A stretch of DNA of 64,000 nt from Tetmemena sp. SeJ-2015 (Eukaryota > Ciliophora > Spirotrichea > Sporadotrichida > Oxytrichidae): NCBI GenBank assembly GCA_027382625.1, contig JAJKFJ010021735.1, positions 1 through 64,000 of the forward strand, given 5' to 3'. Under the pieces are notes generated by a model. That model ran no database searches, had not been told where the DNA came from, and was given only the letters and a program-made list of their open reading frames with translations. Positions within the stretch are counted from its first letter, which is position 1, and every line of letters starts with the position of its first letter. This document shows, piece by piece, positions 31,696 through 44,300 of this stretch. The position numbers were made by a program, and so were the translations under genes.

Positions 31696-33413
31696 ATGTA
31701 TAAAGTTTACAAAGACGATCTATGGGAGAACTCGATAGTGAAAGCTGAGATCTTGGAGACTCCAGGCCGTGACATCGACTTTGATCAATTGAATGAGGAG
31801 AACATGAACTACTCTCGCTATGGTGGAGGGCCCTCTTCCTCTCAGCTGCATCATCAGCAGACAGGCAACTAGCAAAACATAGTGGTCGAGGAGATCGATG
31901 CTAAAAAGGCAGTAAGCAACTTGGCTAAGGTTGCAGAGGATAGCGAGAAGGACAGATTCCAAGTTCAACGCTCGAGGCAGGCAAGAGTGGGGCAGAGACT
32001 TCAGAGAATCAGAGAGGAGATATCCAGGCTGCAGAGAGAACTCCAGACTAATGCTCTAATCATTAAATGATGCTGCTTATAGGTTTGAAATAATGCAGGT
32101 CAGGAAGTGATAAGCATGAATTAGGAAGAGTAAAGTGCTCAGCAAGAAACTGAAGTTCAATTCTCAAGTATTGATTAATATTGATTTGATAGTTCAAGCA
32201 GACGGTGATTAAATAGCACCCCCTAAACTGAAGCTCCAAAAGTAGAAGCAGCTTTATTATTATTGCAGATTATGTTGATACTTATTTATATTAGCTCCCG
32301 TAATCAATGCTTAGGATTAATCTAGCAGGTAATACTTGCTGCAGCTAGATGTAATTAAGAAGCGCTTACAGTCTCTTTACAAGTCGAAGGGCTTTTAAAT
32401 TATGGCAAAGAACTAGCAACACTTAAAGTATCTCAGTATTGTAGATCCAAAGACTACAGCTCCACAAACTACATCAATCTAAGAAGAGACCAAAGCAGAA
32501 GCTTCAGAAGAGAATAAAAGCGAGAATTAGAACAGATCAATCCTAGACTTGGCAGGCTTTGAAAAGATTCTACTTAAGATGTCTCAGAGCAAACAGTAGG
32601 ACACTGAGAATCCCTCTATCTTTTTTAAGATGTTTTAAATCCATAGGCCAATCAGGAAGTTTAATTAGTGCTAGATCGCTCCAAACAAGACATAGGAACT
32701 TTGGTGCGCCTCTACAATTTACAAAAGAGACTTTCACTAGTCAAACATGTCGCAGGAGAATTTTAATTCTTTATTTCATCTATTTATTACTCTCTTTAAT
32801 GTTGAGAATGGAAACCTGTAAGTTTATAAGTCTGCTTGTAATGAACGTTTAATTTTAGTCGACTAAATACAAGACTATGACTGAGCAGATAGAGTATGTG
32901 CAGAAGCGCTTGGAGCTGCTCGATGCTCAGAAGCTGCAGTTTATGCAAAGCAGGACTAAGTTGCTCTCCGAGGAGATTCTTAACCTACAATCCAATGTCA
33001 AAGAAATGAGAGAGCTCGCCCATAACAAGGAAGAGGTAATACTATTATTAAACGCACTAATATTGGTTAAAGATTGAGGAGCTGTACAGGAACGCAGTGA
33101 AGGTGAAGCAGACTTTAATCGATGTGAACAGGTACATAGAGAGATTGGAGCAGAAGAAGAAAATTCACGACATGAGTGCCAAGGTAGCTCTGGAGATTTA
33201 GGCGCTCGAGGAGCAGCAAAATGACATTCAAAACTGTACCGCGAACAATGAAAAGCTATTTGAATACATCAAGGGTGGAATCAATAATTTCAAATCTATT
33301 CTTCGTCTGTTTCCTAATTCTTTAAGAGAATGGCAGACAACATGAAGCTTATTAAGAAGAATGTAGAATACCTCAAATAAAAGGCTGCTGCTCAGAGAGG
33401 AGGAGGATAATGA
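31696..33413 (+). CDS. Coiled-coil protein, interrupted
   Basis: From ATG at 31696-31698 the frame runs MYKVYKDDLWENSIVKAEIL through DIDFDQLNEENMNYSR and a helix VSNLAKVAEDSEKDRFQVQR. The next coding blocks include KTMTEQIEYVQKRLELLDAQ, EEIEELYRNAVKVKQTLIDV and NDIQNCTANNEKLFEYIKGG, ending AAAQRGGGQ before TGA at 33411-33413. Several AT-rich interruptions (about 32065-32290, 32600-32870, 33035-33072, 33300-33330) must be removed. All could be one gene, but that is inferred from order, strand and composition. Confidence 0.6.
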
Positions 33414-33523
33414 AGGTCTTGAGATAAATTTTAAAAGTAGAGTTGGATTCATTAGGAAATTAAAATTAAGAAATCATTAAAATTTTCACTACTCATATTA
33501 TAATCGTCTTCTAAACACCTAAG

Positions 33524-34357
33524 TCAAATTCTTTGAGCTTCTTTCTCCTCCTCTACATTTCTCTCACTCCCTCTCCCACTTCTTAGCTCTCGATCACTTA
33601 CTCTTCTCGCTTGCGAAACAACTACCTTTGCTTTCTCTTGTGCTTAAGGTTTAGCTTGGGCGACTATGTTTGCTGGTATATTTTCAGACTCCCTCCTACT
33701 GTGCTTCTTACTAGTTTTCTGAGAAGCATTAGCAGCAGAGCCTTATTTAAATTCTAAAGCAAGCAAGTGAAAATACAATCAGTAATTTGTGTTGTGCATC
33801 CATCTTCTTGACTATTTTGATTTCGCTCTCTAAGTTTTGAGAGGTCGAGACTCATGCTGGCGACCAAGTCTTAGAGCACTTCAAATTCTTGCTTTGATCT
33901 CTCTAGGTCTGTATCTACTTGCTTTAGGAAGAGTTTGCGCTTGCTCAATTCCTCCTCTGCCTCCCTCACTTTAGGATGAATAAAGCCCCCTCCTATTTAG
34001 ATAAATGAGGGAAAGAAGTTAAATGTTCTATCTTTATTTTTGCGCTCTTAGCGTTTGAATCACCTAGGTTCTTGTTTCCACTGCTTATATTGGACTGATG
34101 CTGTTTCTGTCTGTTCAAAATATAGTCCTTAAATTGCTGATTCTGATCTATAAAGAAGTTATAAAGCAGATATTCTAGTATATTTTATGATAGAGTTATA
34201 ATATATCCTCTTTCTCTCTTCTCTCTCTAGTATTACCTTTGATGTAATAGCCATGACTGTCAAAGATTGCAAAGTTCCTGCCGTTTAAGGTGATGTGAAC
34301 TGGCAGAAACTAAGAGTCTATGTTTACGTCTTTGTAAGTTGAGCTGCAACAAGCCAT
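33524..34357 (-). CDS. Small coiled-coil protein, N-terminal Cys pair
   Basis: ATG at 34355-34357: MACCSSTYKDVNIDSQFLPV, then HITLNGRNFAIFDSHGYYIK. An 89-bp intron (34148-34236) leads to DQNQQFKDYILNRQKQHQSN. Then a coiled coil (KVREAEEELSKRKLFLKQVD, LVASMSLDLSKLRERNQ) and a basic Ala/Arg/Ser tail (KAKVVVSQARRVSDRELRS), TGA at 33524-33526. Two short interruptions (about 33995-34060 and 33735-33790) are assumed. Unknown function. The early Cys pair could be lipidated. Confidence 0.6.
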
Positions 34358-34656
34358 CAAAGAGATTATTTATATTTCAAATTTAAAACAGAGTAAATTT
34401 TCTATCTGACAAGTAAAAATCATTTGTCCAAAGCTAAATAAAGAAATTATAGGCATTTAGAATTCTTATCTCTGGCATAAATCAAAGCTTAGTTGAGGCA
34501 CTATTTGTGAATTGATAGGACTTTAGGGGGTCATCTTAAACCTAAAGGAACGTGGCTGTAACACGATGAGTTTCCTATCTACTCTTGGATGGATGCTAGT
34601 GTAAAGGGTTTAAATTAATTTATAAAAAATGTTCATAATAAATCAACTTTAGTTGT

Positions 34657-37600
34657 TCACTAAGTTTGTATTGAGTAGGGTATGATTGGGATGCTGCGTG
34701 ATATTGCTTTCAGTAAAGTGAAGTTTAAGGTTTGCTGACTGGAGCTGGCAGCTGAAGAACGCAAATCTTTCATGTTAAGTCCGCCAAAGGATTCTTTGTT
34801 AAACTAATTGCCAATTAAAATAGCAAATCTGCTCTGAACTCAAGGGTTTATTCATTATATGAAGATTCATATTCAGTCTAATGTTTGATTTACTTCTCTA
34901 AGAACTTATCTAAGAATCGCTGTTTATCTTGGTAGCATCATATTAATCTTAATCGTTCTTCCTTTTCAAATTTAAAAGCAGCTCGTCAGAATCATGCACC
35001 TGCTAGCTATCATCAACGAACAACCATTTATCTCGCTCATCATTAACTCTAATAGCTGGCTCTCTACCTTAAAGCACCTTCATCATACTATCTTCCTAGG
35101 CGTAGAGATTGGGCATTGAAGAGGGGCTTTTGATATCTGCCAAGGCCACATTATGAATGGCATTCTGAATCTTATTGGCTTTAAAGAACGAGTTACTTTG
35201 CTTTAGACTGCTATTACTACAGTCCTCGTAGATCATCTTTCTCTGTTAAAACGATGACTAGCAGAGACTGTCTTTAAAAGTCGTCTGAGAGGGATGGTTG
35301 CTTCCCTTGCTTTTAAGCTAACTTATAGACTAAGATTACTATTGATACTGCTAAAAGGTTCGAGGAGTTATCTTCTTAGATTAACAGAGATCGCTCTCTT
35401 TTAAAGGACTGAAAGGTGGCAGAGATCCATCAGAACGTCTGAAGTTTTCATCGAACACATAGTGAGAAACTGATCCATTCTCAAGTCCTTAGGTTAGCTC
35501 TGCAGATGCTAAAGCTCCTTACTTTTATAAGAGAGCATGGTGATTCAGTATGAACTGACTATTTGAATTGCAACTCTAATGCATCAGATTTCCTACAGAG
35601 CCTAGACTCTTACTTGAGTGGATAAGGGAACAGTCTTTTGAAGGGGCGCTGTTGCCGTTTTAGAAATTCTCTGATAGCTTAGAGATATTAACATTATTGC
35701 TACCCTCCTCTTTCTAAAATATTGAAATAGGTTTAGCTGATGTTAACCTTGCATAGCCTCCTGATGATTAGAAAGATTATTAAGAGCCTATTGTAGTTAG
35801 CTGCTTCTTTTCATTAGTCTAAGTTTGCATCTACAAAAGAAGATCCATATTTTTATCGGTGTACTAATTTTTCCCATTTTGAGATTGATCAATCATTGAT
35901 TGCTATAAGCTCATAAGCGGTGAGCATGAAACTATTATTCTAGGAGCCAGTGGGTGGCTTTCTCCTTCATAGTGTTTCTCCTCTTCAAATTTGTTAGATT
36001 GATCACTCATGTATTGCTAGTTAATGAATCGTTATTCGATGTTAGCAACGGGAGTGCTTAAGATGCTAATGGAGTGCTCCTATGTTTATTGTTGAGGCAT
36101 ATGAGTGGTAATACTACTGTCTCTTCTTGAAACTTAACGATGATCCTTGTTGTAGTATTTTAGATTACTTTCGTTTGAAACGATCTGATCATAGTCTGCG
36201 TAGCTAGAATCGTAATTCTAGTTGATGTTGCCCCTAATTTGTGATAAGTTTTAGTAATTTTCTTAGGCATTCCTATTTTACTATCTTTGAAACTTAGAAC
36301 TGCAAACTTCAAAGCAATCCTTTTTGACAGTTGTGCTCTTACTACCTGGAGCAAGGCTTTAATTTATAGCATAAGGATTATTGGTAGAGTTTAAAAGAGA
36401 GAGTCTCTACTAGTCATTTTCCTGATAGAGAGTACGATTTCTGTTATCCTAATTCTACTGCTGATTTTCTAGATAATTATTTGAGTCGACACTTTATTGG
36501 TAATTTGAATGACCCTATGCCTAAATCTTTTACTCGAACTTATAAGCCTTGACAGTATTAGACTGCGGTCTTTTATTAGAGCTAGGATAATCTTTCTAGG
36601 AACTGTCTTGATAAACGTTTTGTGAAGCTCGCCTCTATTCCATATTCATTGAAGTGTTTTAATCTAACTACTGCTTCTAATACTATTACTACTACTGTTG
36701 CTACATATTTTGAGCAGAGTAGAAAGAGTTTCTCATTCTTTCTTCTTAATTTTTCGAAAGGGAGAAAGTCTCCTCCTTCATTTGATCTTGCTCGAAGTGC
36801 TCTTCAATTTAAGGTTTCTGTTTCGAGTTCTCTCTTAGATAGAGCATATAGCTTTAGAACTTATTTGAATCTCTTTGCATTTCAGGTGTCTAATTGCACG
36901 ATGAAGAGCTGCATTCATTCAGATTTAAAAGTGTTAATAAATTATAACTTGATATAGTTTAAAGGAGATGCATGTGTCTTTTCTTGCAAGAGCAAGTCTC
37001 TCTTACTTTTTATTCATAGGCATGATGCTAATTTGAGAAATAGTTTCTCTCTACGGGTTTACTAGAATGGCTCAATTTATAATTTTCCTCTCTTCTTGGA
37101 TTCTAAACAATCACACTCTGATTCACTCTCGCTTGTTGAAGCTGAGAAAAGTATTGAAGCTACTATTGCTGCTCTTACTTTATGTGTTTTCTGCATTTGT
37201 ATTTTGGATTTTTATGGGTTGAATGGCCTCTTGAGGGGAAAATAAATAAGAATGCTTATAAATTTCTTATTAAAAATGAGAGAGTGATGCTGTTAGAAAT
37301 TCTGTGGAAAATTTTCCTTCTGGCTGATATTAAACAGTTCCTAAGCTCTAAAGTTTTTTCTTATTTACCTCTCTACTTCTTGCTTAATTTAGGCTTCTAT
37401 ACTATCTCTTGAGATTTCTCCATGCTTTGTATCTTAAACTCTATCTGCATTTTTAGATAGTGAAATATTTTTCTGAGCTAGCATATTCAGCTCAATCTAA
37501 AAGTCTTTCTTATTTAGTTCCACTTTGAGTTGATTAATTTCAGCCTAGTTTAGTAAATTCTTCCTCTGCAGCTCCAGCATGCCAGGTAGACACTTTTTGA

Positions 37601-38056
37601 AACAGGATTTTTCATTCTCACACTACTATAATTTGCTGCTGGAATTATTTGATGGAGTTTATTAGGAATATAGAGTGAACTAAGTTTTGTTACTAATCGC
37701 TGGATCATAAGCACTTTAATTATGAAAGGTATGGAGATTATAAGAATCTGAGTGAATGGCTGAGGAGAGTTGCAAAGAAGAGTTGATAAGTGAATGATGT
37801 AGCTAGTTACTGTGATGATAACTTTGGGTGGGCCCTGTCGATGAGGTGTTCTCGCGTGTGGTTACGTGGAAGCTGCGAATCTGGACAGGGTCATTTATGA
37901 AAGTCTTCCCTGACTACTCCAAAGCTTGAGAGGAGGGCTGGGACGGTCTAGATGTTGCCTTTTGCGATTCAACTGTAAACATTTTTCTTAATCAAATTCA
38001 ATAACTCAAATTTCATAATTACCAGATGAAACGTATGCCTATAAGCTTTACACCAT
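34657..38056 (-). CDS. Long Gln/Ser/Asn-rich protein with coiled coil
   Basis: ATG at 38054-38056 (MVQSLQAYVSSVESQK, with a short intron inside at about 37975-38020). Then GKTFINDPVQIRSFHVTTRE, a coil (KNLLNQAEINQLKVELNKKD, SIEAQIKQEVERQIRKNF), Gln runs encoded by TAG and TAA (QQQQQQQYQKQQLDQN), and near the end DKWLFVDDSQQVHDSDELLL and NKESFGGLNMKDLRSSAASS, TGA at 34657-34659. Roughly 1,100 residues. Frame changes near 37150-37250 and elsewhere imply IESs I did not resolve. Such Q-rich proteins are common in ciliates; no family recognised. Confidence 0.65.
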
Positions 38057-38392
38057 ATATGCTAGGAAACTTATAAAACCAATTATTAATCTCTATATAT
38101 TCCTTTTGAATTCAAGTGCTCCACTCTAAACTCTTTCCCTTTAAGCTTTTCAAAGACGACATATATTCTCTAGTAATGTCTTTTTTAATTGTAGTAGCAT
38201 AATTAGAGGTGGCCACTTTATAGTATTTGAACATTTTATAAGCCTATTAATTTTAAGTAGTAAACTTGAGATAATATCTCCAAGTGACGCAAGTTTATTT
38301 AATATAAGTGATTTGTCTTTATACTACTAAAGGAATGGAATTTATATTTGACTATTATCGCCTGTGATTTAGTGATTATTCTAATTTAAATA

Positions 38393-41300
38393 ATGGGGAA
38401 TACTTCTCCTTAGTAGTAGCAGTCTTCCAAATCACACGAGCCACGAATACTTATAGACCTCAAGGGGAATGACAGTAGTGCTCATCATCACAAGGACAAG
38501 CATCTCCTTGGAGCAGAGGCACCACAAAATGAAAAAAATAAGTTTAAGTCTTTAAATTTCGACTTATTTCTTAATTAGAAAATGGGTCTGGACTAAACGA
38601 AATATTCAACGCTTGTAAGTTCTAAATGACTAGAATGCGAAAACAGAGTTTGAATTTTTAATGTTATAGCTTTCCAAGGCTTGGGGAAAAGTATGGGCAA
38701 ATCCAATAATAACAAGCAAAAAAATGGAGGCAAGGACGATAAGGCAAATATGCTTAAGAATTAAAACAGCTCTATCTTTCAAAACTCAGTTAAGGGTAAC
38801 ACATCATCTGCTTCTCGAAGTAAGAAGTCACTGAGTAATTAATTCGTGCAAGGCCAAAGCAACAGTCAACCACCCCAAAATTCTTAATAGAAACCTCCGA
38901 TGTTCTCAAATCAGGCTTTATTGTAAGGCTTTGGAAATTTCTTACTAGAGAAATCTCAAGCTCAAATGCAAATCAATTAAATGAGCTTAATGCAACACCA
39001 ACCTACTCATCACTCCTCGATGAATGATATTTATTTAATAAATAATGCTTTAAATTGAATGTTGCAGGTCATAGCCATAAAAGGCACGATTCTTAATCGA
39101 GAACGACAAGCATAGGACTAACTCCGGCCAGTGGAGGAGGTCTCTCTGCTCTACTTGGAAAGACACTTATGCTGGATAAAACTGGCCTCTCAAGATTAAC
39201 ATAGGGATAACAACTAACTGAACTCATCACCAATCAATAATTATCAAAGTGATAATTTTCATTTTAGTATTAATGAGATGAATGCAATTTTGAAAAAGCT
39301 CAATTTTAGGCTCTTACCAACAGACCTCTCCTCTAAAATTCTTCTCGCGGTATATCGAAAAGACAGATAGGGCATCAAGAAAATTCTCAAGTCCGTCTAT
39401 AATTATACTTACTTACTTTATATAAGTTTAAACATCTGCTTTTTATTATAAGAATCGCTTGAATAGCAAGAGTTTCAATATGAAGTTACAATTGCCTTTT
39501 GGCTTGCGATGCATCTAGAGTATTTAGAGATAGCCTAGTATCTGATCTCAAAGGTGGGTATCCTCAGGAAGATAGTAGCTTCAGTTCTCAAGAAGAAGCA
39601 AGATAGTGAGCTCCTGTCCTAAATTAGCAGAACTAATAGTGCTCTCTTGGATCAATCAACCATCAGAAAGAAAAGAAAAAGTGAACCAGCTTGTAAAATA
39701 AAAAAATTATTATGCACATTTTCTATTCAGCTATATCACAAACTAGAAGGATGAGAGACAGAAGCAATGACAGAGTGGGATTTGAAGATGAAAGCGACCT
39801 GTTGGGAGATTCAAGAGCCAAGAGTCCTCTCGGGGAGGATGACGCTGGCAATAATGATGAAGCTGGACTTACTGGTCTAAAAATTTAGAAATCTAGAATC
39901 ATAGACGAAGTCGATGATTCTGAAAATGAAAATAGCAACAATTAAATTGGTATTTCAGACCCTACAGAAAGAGGAGAAAAAAGAAATACAAATAATAAGA
40001 AGAGAATTAGCTATCTCTAAAAGGTAAATAGAAAGAAGGAGAGCGATTTGGATCGCATTATTCCGACTGATATCTAAGTTAATACTGAGGCGGCAGATAA
40101 AATCTATGATAACGTGAAGTAAGTTAATTCTTTTGAGCTTTAAATTTTGCTTTTTAGAGATATTACTAATTTAAGCTTGATTTAGCAAAACTTTTTTTTA
40201 AATTAATTGCTGTTAATTTACGTTATCTATTATCTATCTGCTTTACCCTTGTAGATCATGAGTTTCCTGGCAGTTGAGAAAAGTGTCCATTTGGGACGAT
40301 CTAGGGCTCATTGGATAGCGCTTGCAAAATTAGCTGGACTTTATACTGCGCAATGACCCTCTATCTGCTCTCCTGATGGAGTTAACCGGACTTTAATGTG
40401 GCAGGTGCCAATTATTCATAAATGTAACCTCCTAATTATTTTGCTCTCACAAATTTAGGATTCAGCCTGTATGCACAGGATCATTGTTTCTCCCCTTGAG
40501 ATCAGCGTTCGATTAATACCCATATTGTTAGGGTTAATTAAATATTTTTAGGCTTCAAGCACCTTCATGACAACAGGATCATTCATAGAGATATTAAACC
40601 TTAAAACATACTTAACTCAAAAACATCAAAGTTAAAATAGTTGCTTATTTATATTTAAGAAGAAAAAAAACTAAAATTATTTGAGCTATAATAAGGAACA
40701 AAAAGTTTTTTTAGAGATGGTGCTCATAATATCTGAGAAACAGAATGGTTTTTAGAAATTATTTAAAGTTGAATTATTATAAATTACTTTTTTGGGAAAT
40801 TAATTAGGTTAACTGTCAATTAATTAAAAAACTTTTACCCGCGGGGGGTTCGAACGACCGTCCTCCAATCATTAATCAGACTCAATAGTAGAAATACCAT
40901 TGAGCGGGGCGAAGTCTGATTAATGATTGGAGGACGGTCGTTTTTGAACCCCCGCGGGTAAAAGTTTTTTAATTAATTGACAGTTAACCTAATTAATTTC
41001 CAAAAAAGTAATTTATAATAATTCAACTTTAAATAATTTCTAAAAACCATTCTGTTTCTCAGATATTATGAGCACCATCTCTAAAAAAACTTTTTGTTCC
41101 TTATTATAGCTCAAATAATTTTAGTTTTTTTTCTTCTTAAATATAAATAAGCAACTATTTTAACTTTGATGTTTTTGAGTTAAGTATGTTTTAAGGTTTA
41201 ATATCTCTATGAATGATCCTGTTGTCATGAAGGTGCTTGAAGCCTAAAAATATTTAATTAACCCTAACAATATGGGTATTAATCGAACGCTGATCTCAAG

Positions 41301-44300
41301 GGGAGAAACAATGATCCTGTGCATACAGGCTGAATCCTAAATTTGTGAGAGCAAAATAATTAGGAGGTTACATTTATGAATAATTGGCACCTGCCACATT
41401 AAAGTCCGGTTAACTCCATCAGGAGAGCAGATAGAGGGTCATTGCGCAGTATAAAGTCCAGCTAATTTTGCAAGCGCTATCCAATGAGCCCTAGATCGTC
41501 CCAAATGGACACTTTTCTCAACTGCCAGGAAACTCATGATCTACAAGGGTAAAGCAGATAGATAATAGATAACGTAAATTAACAGCAATTAATTTAAAAA
41601 AAAGTTTTGCTAAATCAAGCTTAAATTAGTAATATATCAGAGTTGATTCAAGTTAAAACGACTATGAGAAATGAATTCCCGACTCTGATGACTAATATTC
41701 TTAAGATAGTGCTCAGAAAACGTCATACTAAGCTTTCTCAAATAATAGTTGCTTACTATAAGACTCAAATAACTAAAGATATCATAAAACTTGCAGTTGA
41801 GACGAGTTAGTATGATTTTCTTAATTACATGTTTGGCTTTGGTAAAAATGCTCTCTATTTTAACTTAATCCTGATCTAATTTGCTAATTTTTCTATTATC
41901 CAGAGGAGAGACTTACAAAGCAGTACAGCTTCGCTGATTTTTTCAAGACTATAATGAAGTATCGTCCTGAAGGCTCAGATTTCAAGGAGATAGTAAGAGA
42001 AATCTGTGAGTGGAAGCTTCAGGTAAATGGAGGAAACTTCCTCTAAGCCCTTTTAACTTTTGAGCTTGATGATCTGGCAATTAGTATCTATTGAGTTAGT
42101 AAGCTAGATTTTTCTTTAATTAATTTTGATTGCGTATATGGGCAGTTATGGGAATAACTTGAACGAGGACCTGCTGATTTATTGCTTGGAGATGCAGAAT
42201 GTGAAATTCTTGAAGCAAGCTCTTGAGATAAAAGCCTTTGACAAGTTACTTTTTAGAGAGGATGCAATCGTAGAGAAGCTTCTATACTTTTTAAACCAGG
42301 GAACGCGAACTATCTACATTCTAAATATCCTCTCACTTATAGATATTTCAGTCTGGAAGAACAGGCAAATTAAGTAAGTGGAATTTTATTCATCAACCCT
42401 TAAAGTTTCTTTGCTATAATATGCTAATAGGGACATAATGGAAGTCTTTGTTGACTTTGCAGAGTCAAACTACGAGAAGAACTAACTAATCTTGAGTTAT
42501 AACCCTGTCCTCACAATTGTACTAGCTTGTGAAATACTTATCAAGATAGCCACTATCAGAAAGAAGTTTGAGAATTAAATACCGCACTTACCTTCCATTA
42601 AAAGCCTTTTTAATAAGATAGAATGAATCAAAGAGGATAGTGAACTAACTCCTCAGACTGGGAGAGATGATAATATCGAAGATCACGGACGATAAGTATT
42701 ACGAAAAGCTTATCACGGATTAAGACTTCTTGGAGCGACCAGTCCTAAGGATAATCACTAAGAATCACTTTGAAAAGTTAATGGATGAAAACGATCCTAA
42801 GGCAGAGACATTTATGAGCAAAATTTGGAATGGAAGAGAAGCAAATAACTGTGATGGAAATATCTTTGGATACTCTTGCCTCTCGAATGTCGTCTTTAGA
42901 TAATTTAAGAGAGTATTAGCTAGCAGTACTCGTGAGAATGGAGCAGTTAAAATAGCTAGCAATAGCTCACTAATTATATTTTCAATTTATTTTTATAGCT
43001 TTGAGCCAAATTTTAAGGTGGATTACATGATTTAGCATAGATACAGATCATAGGGAATCTACTTCTACTTCTATAAGGAGATATTTTGCGCTTTAGTGAT
43101 GCTTGTAATATTCCAGACTATCAATTACTAATAAAGATGAATTTTGTGAATCGAAAAGAAGGTAGATTAGTGATACAAATGCGTGATAAATAAGGGTTCC
43201 TGATGTCTAGAGCCTTTGATTAATTTAATGTCTTAATTTACGGAAATTTTAAAAATGGTTGGCTCAAGATCGTCATCGTCCTCATCATCTTCATCCATTT
43301 TTAAGACTTGAGTCTCAATCGATCGAGATAACATATTCTACCACTGTAGGGTTACTCTCCTTTGTCTGCTCTGCCGTTTCCTTGGTTTGATTTAGAGTTT
43401 CATTTCCACATGCTATTTGAGCTTTCTATTAGATGGGCTTGAATTATCATGAACTCTCTCATTGGTGATGTCTTAATTCAGGCAATTAAGAGTCTTAATT
43501 CAGCCATTTAAGAATTCTTAATTCCAGATTCCTAATTATTAATTCTAAACATTAAGTTCTTTAATTCAGATAATTAAGACTCTTAAAAATTTAATAATTT
43601 TTAACGCAAACTTAATTCATGACGAATTAAGAACTTAAATCTAAAGATAATTATTATTTCACTCATCTTAATTATTATTCTACCAAACTTAAATGGCTTT
43701 TGCGAAGTCTTAATTATCTGAATTAAGAACTTAATGTTTAGAATTAATAATTAGGAATCTGGAATTAAGAATTCTTAAATGGCTGAATTAAGACTCTTAA
43801 TTGCCTGAATTAAGACATCACCAATGAGAGAGTTCATGATAATTCAAGCCCATCTAATAGAAAGCTTCAAATAGCATGTGGAAATGAAACTCTAAATCAA
43901 ACCAAGGAAACGGCAGAGCAGACAAAGGAGAGTAACCCTACAGTGGTAGAATATGTTATCTCGATCGATTGAGACTCAAGTCTTAAAAATGGATGAAGAT
44001 GATGAGGACGATGACGATCTTGAGCCAACCATTTTTAAAATTTCCGTAAATTAAGACATTAAATTAATCAAAGGCTCTAGACATCAGGAACCCTTATTTA
44101 TCACGCATTTGTATCACTAATCTACCTTCTTTTCGATTCACAAAATTCATCTTTACTTGACTATGATTACTCTCGTCAATAACTCTTAAAATAAGTGAAA
44201 GTTGAATTAAAAATGGATTTTGTTATTGCATCTTTTCTATCATTTTTAATTAGAAGCTCTATATAACAATAATTTTAATAAAATAACTCTGTTTAGAGTC

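Larger units (their letters stand above)
40160..41631. repeat. Palindromic IES, 1472 bp, pointer ATAT, arms about 723 bp
   Basis: Left arm 40160-40882 and right arm 40913-41635 are near-identical reverse complements around a 30-bp loop. They differ only by a short patch at a G run beside the loop. ATAT flanks the unit (40160-40163, 41632-41635). Removing it joins the channel exon YDNVKD to ISELIQVKTTMRNEF in frame. Each arm carries a protein-kinase fragment. Confidence 0.88.

Noticed and set aside
40840..40960. tRNA gene near the palindrome loop (GTTCGAAC and a GCTCAATGGTA-like A box)
   Set aside because: The T stem, anticodon stem and acceptor do not pair, so no cloverleaf forms.
40160..44155. 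Palindromes as whole-genome-amplification chimeras
   Set aside because: Both are bounded by exact direct repeats, and removing them restores the channel protein in frame. Amplification chimeras would not do that twice. Read-level artefacts still cannot be excluded without the reads.
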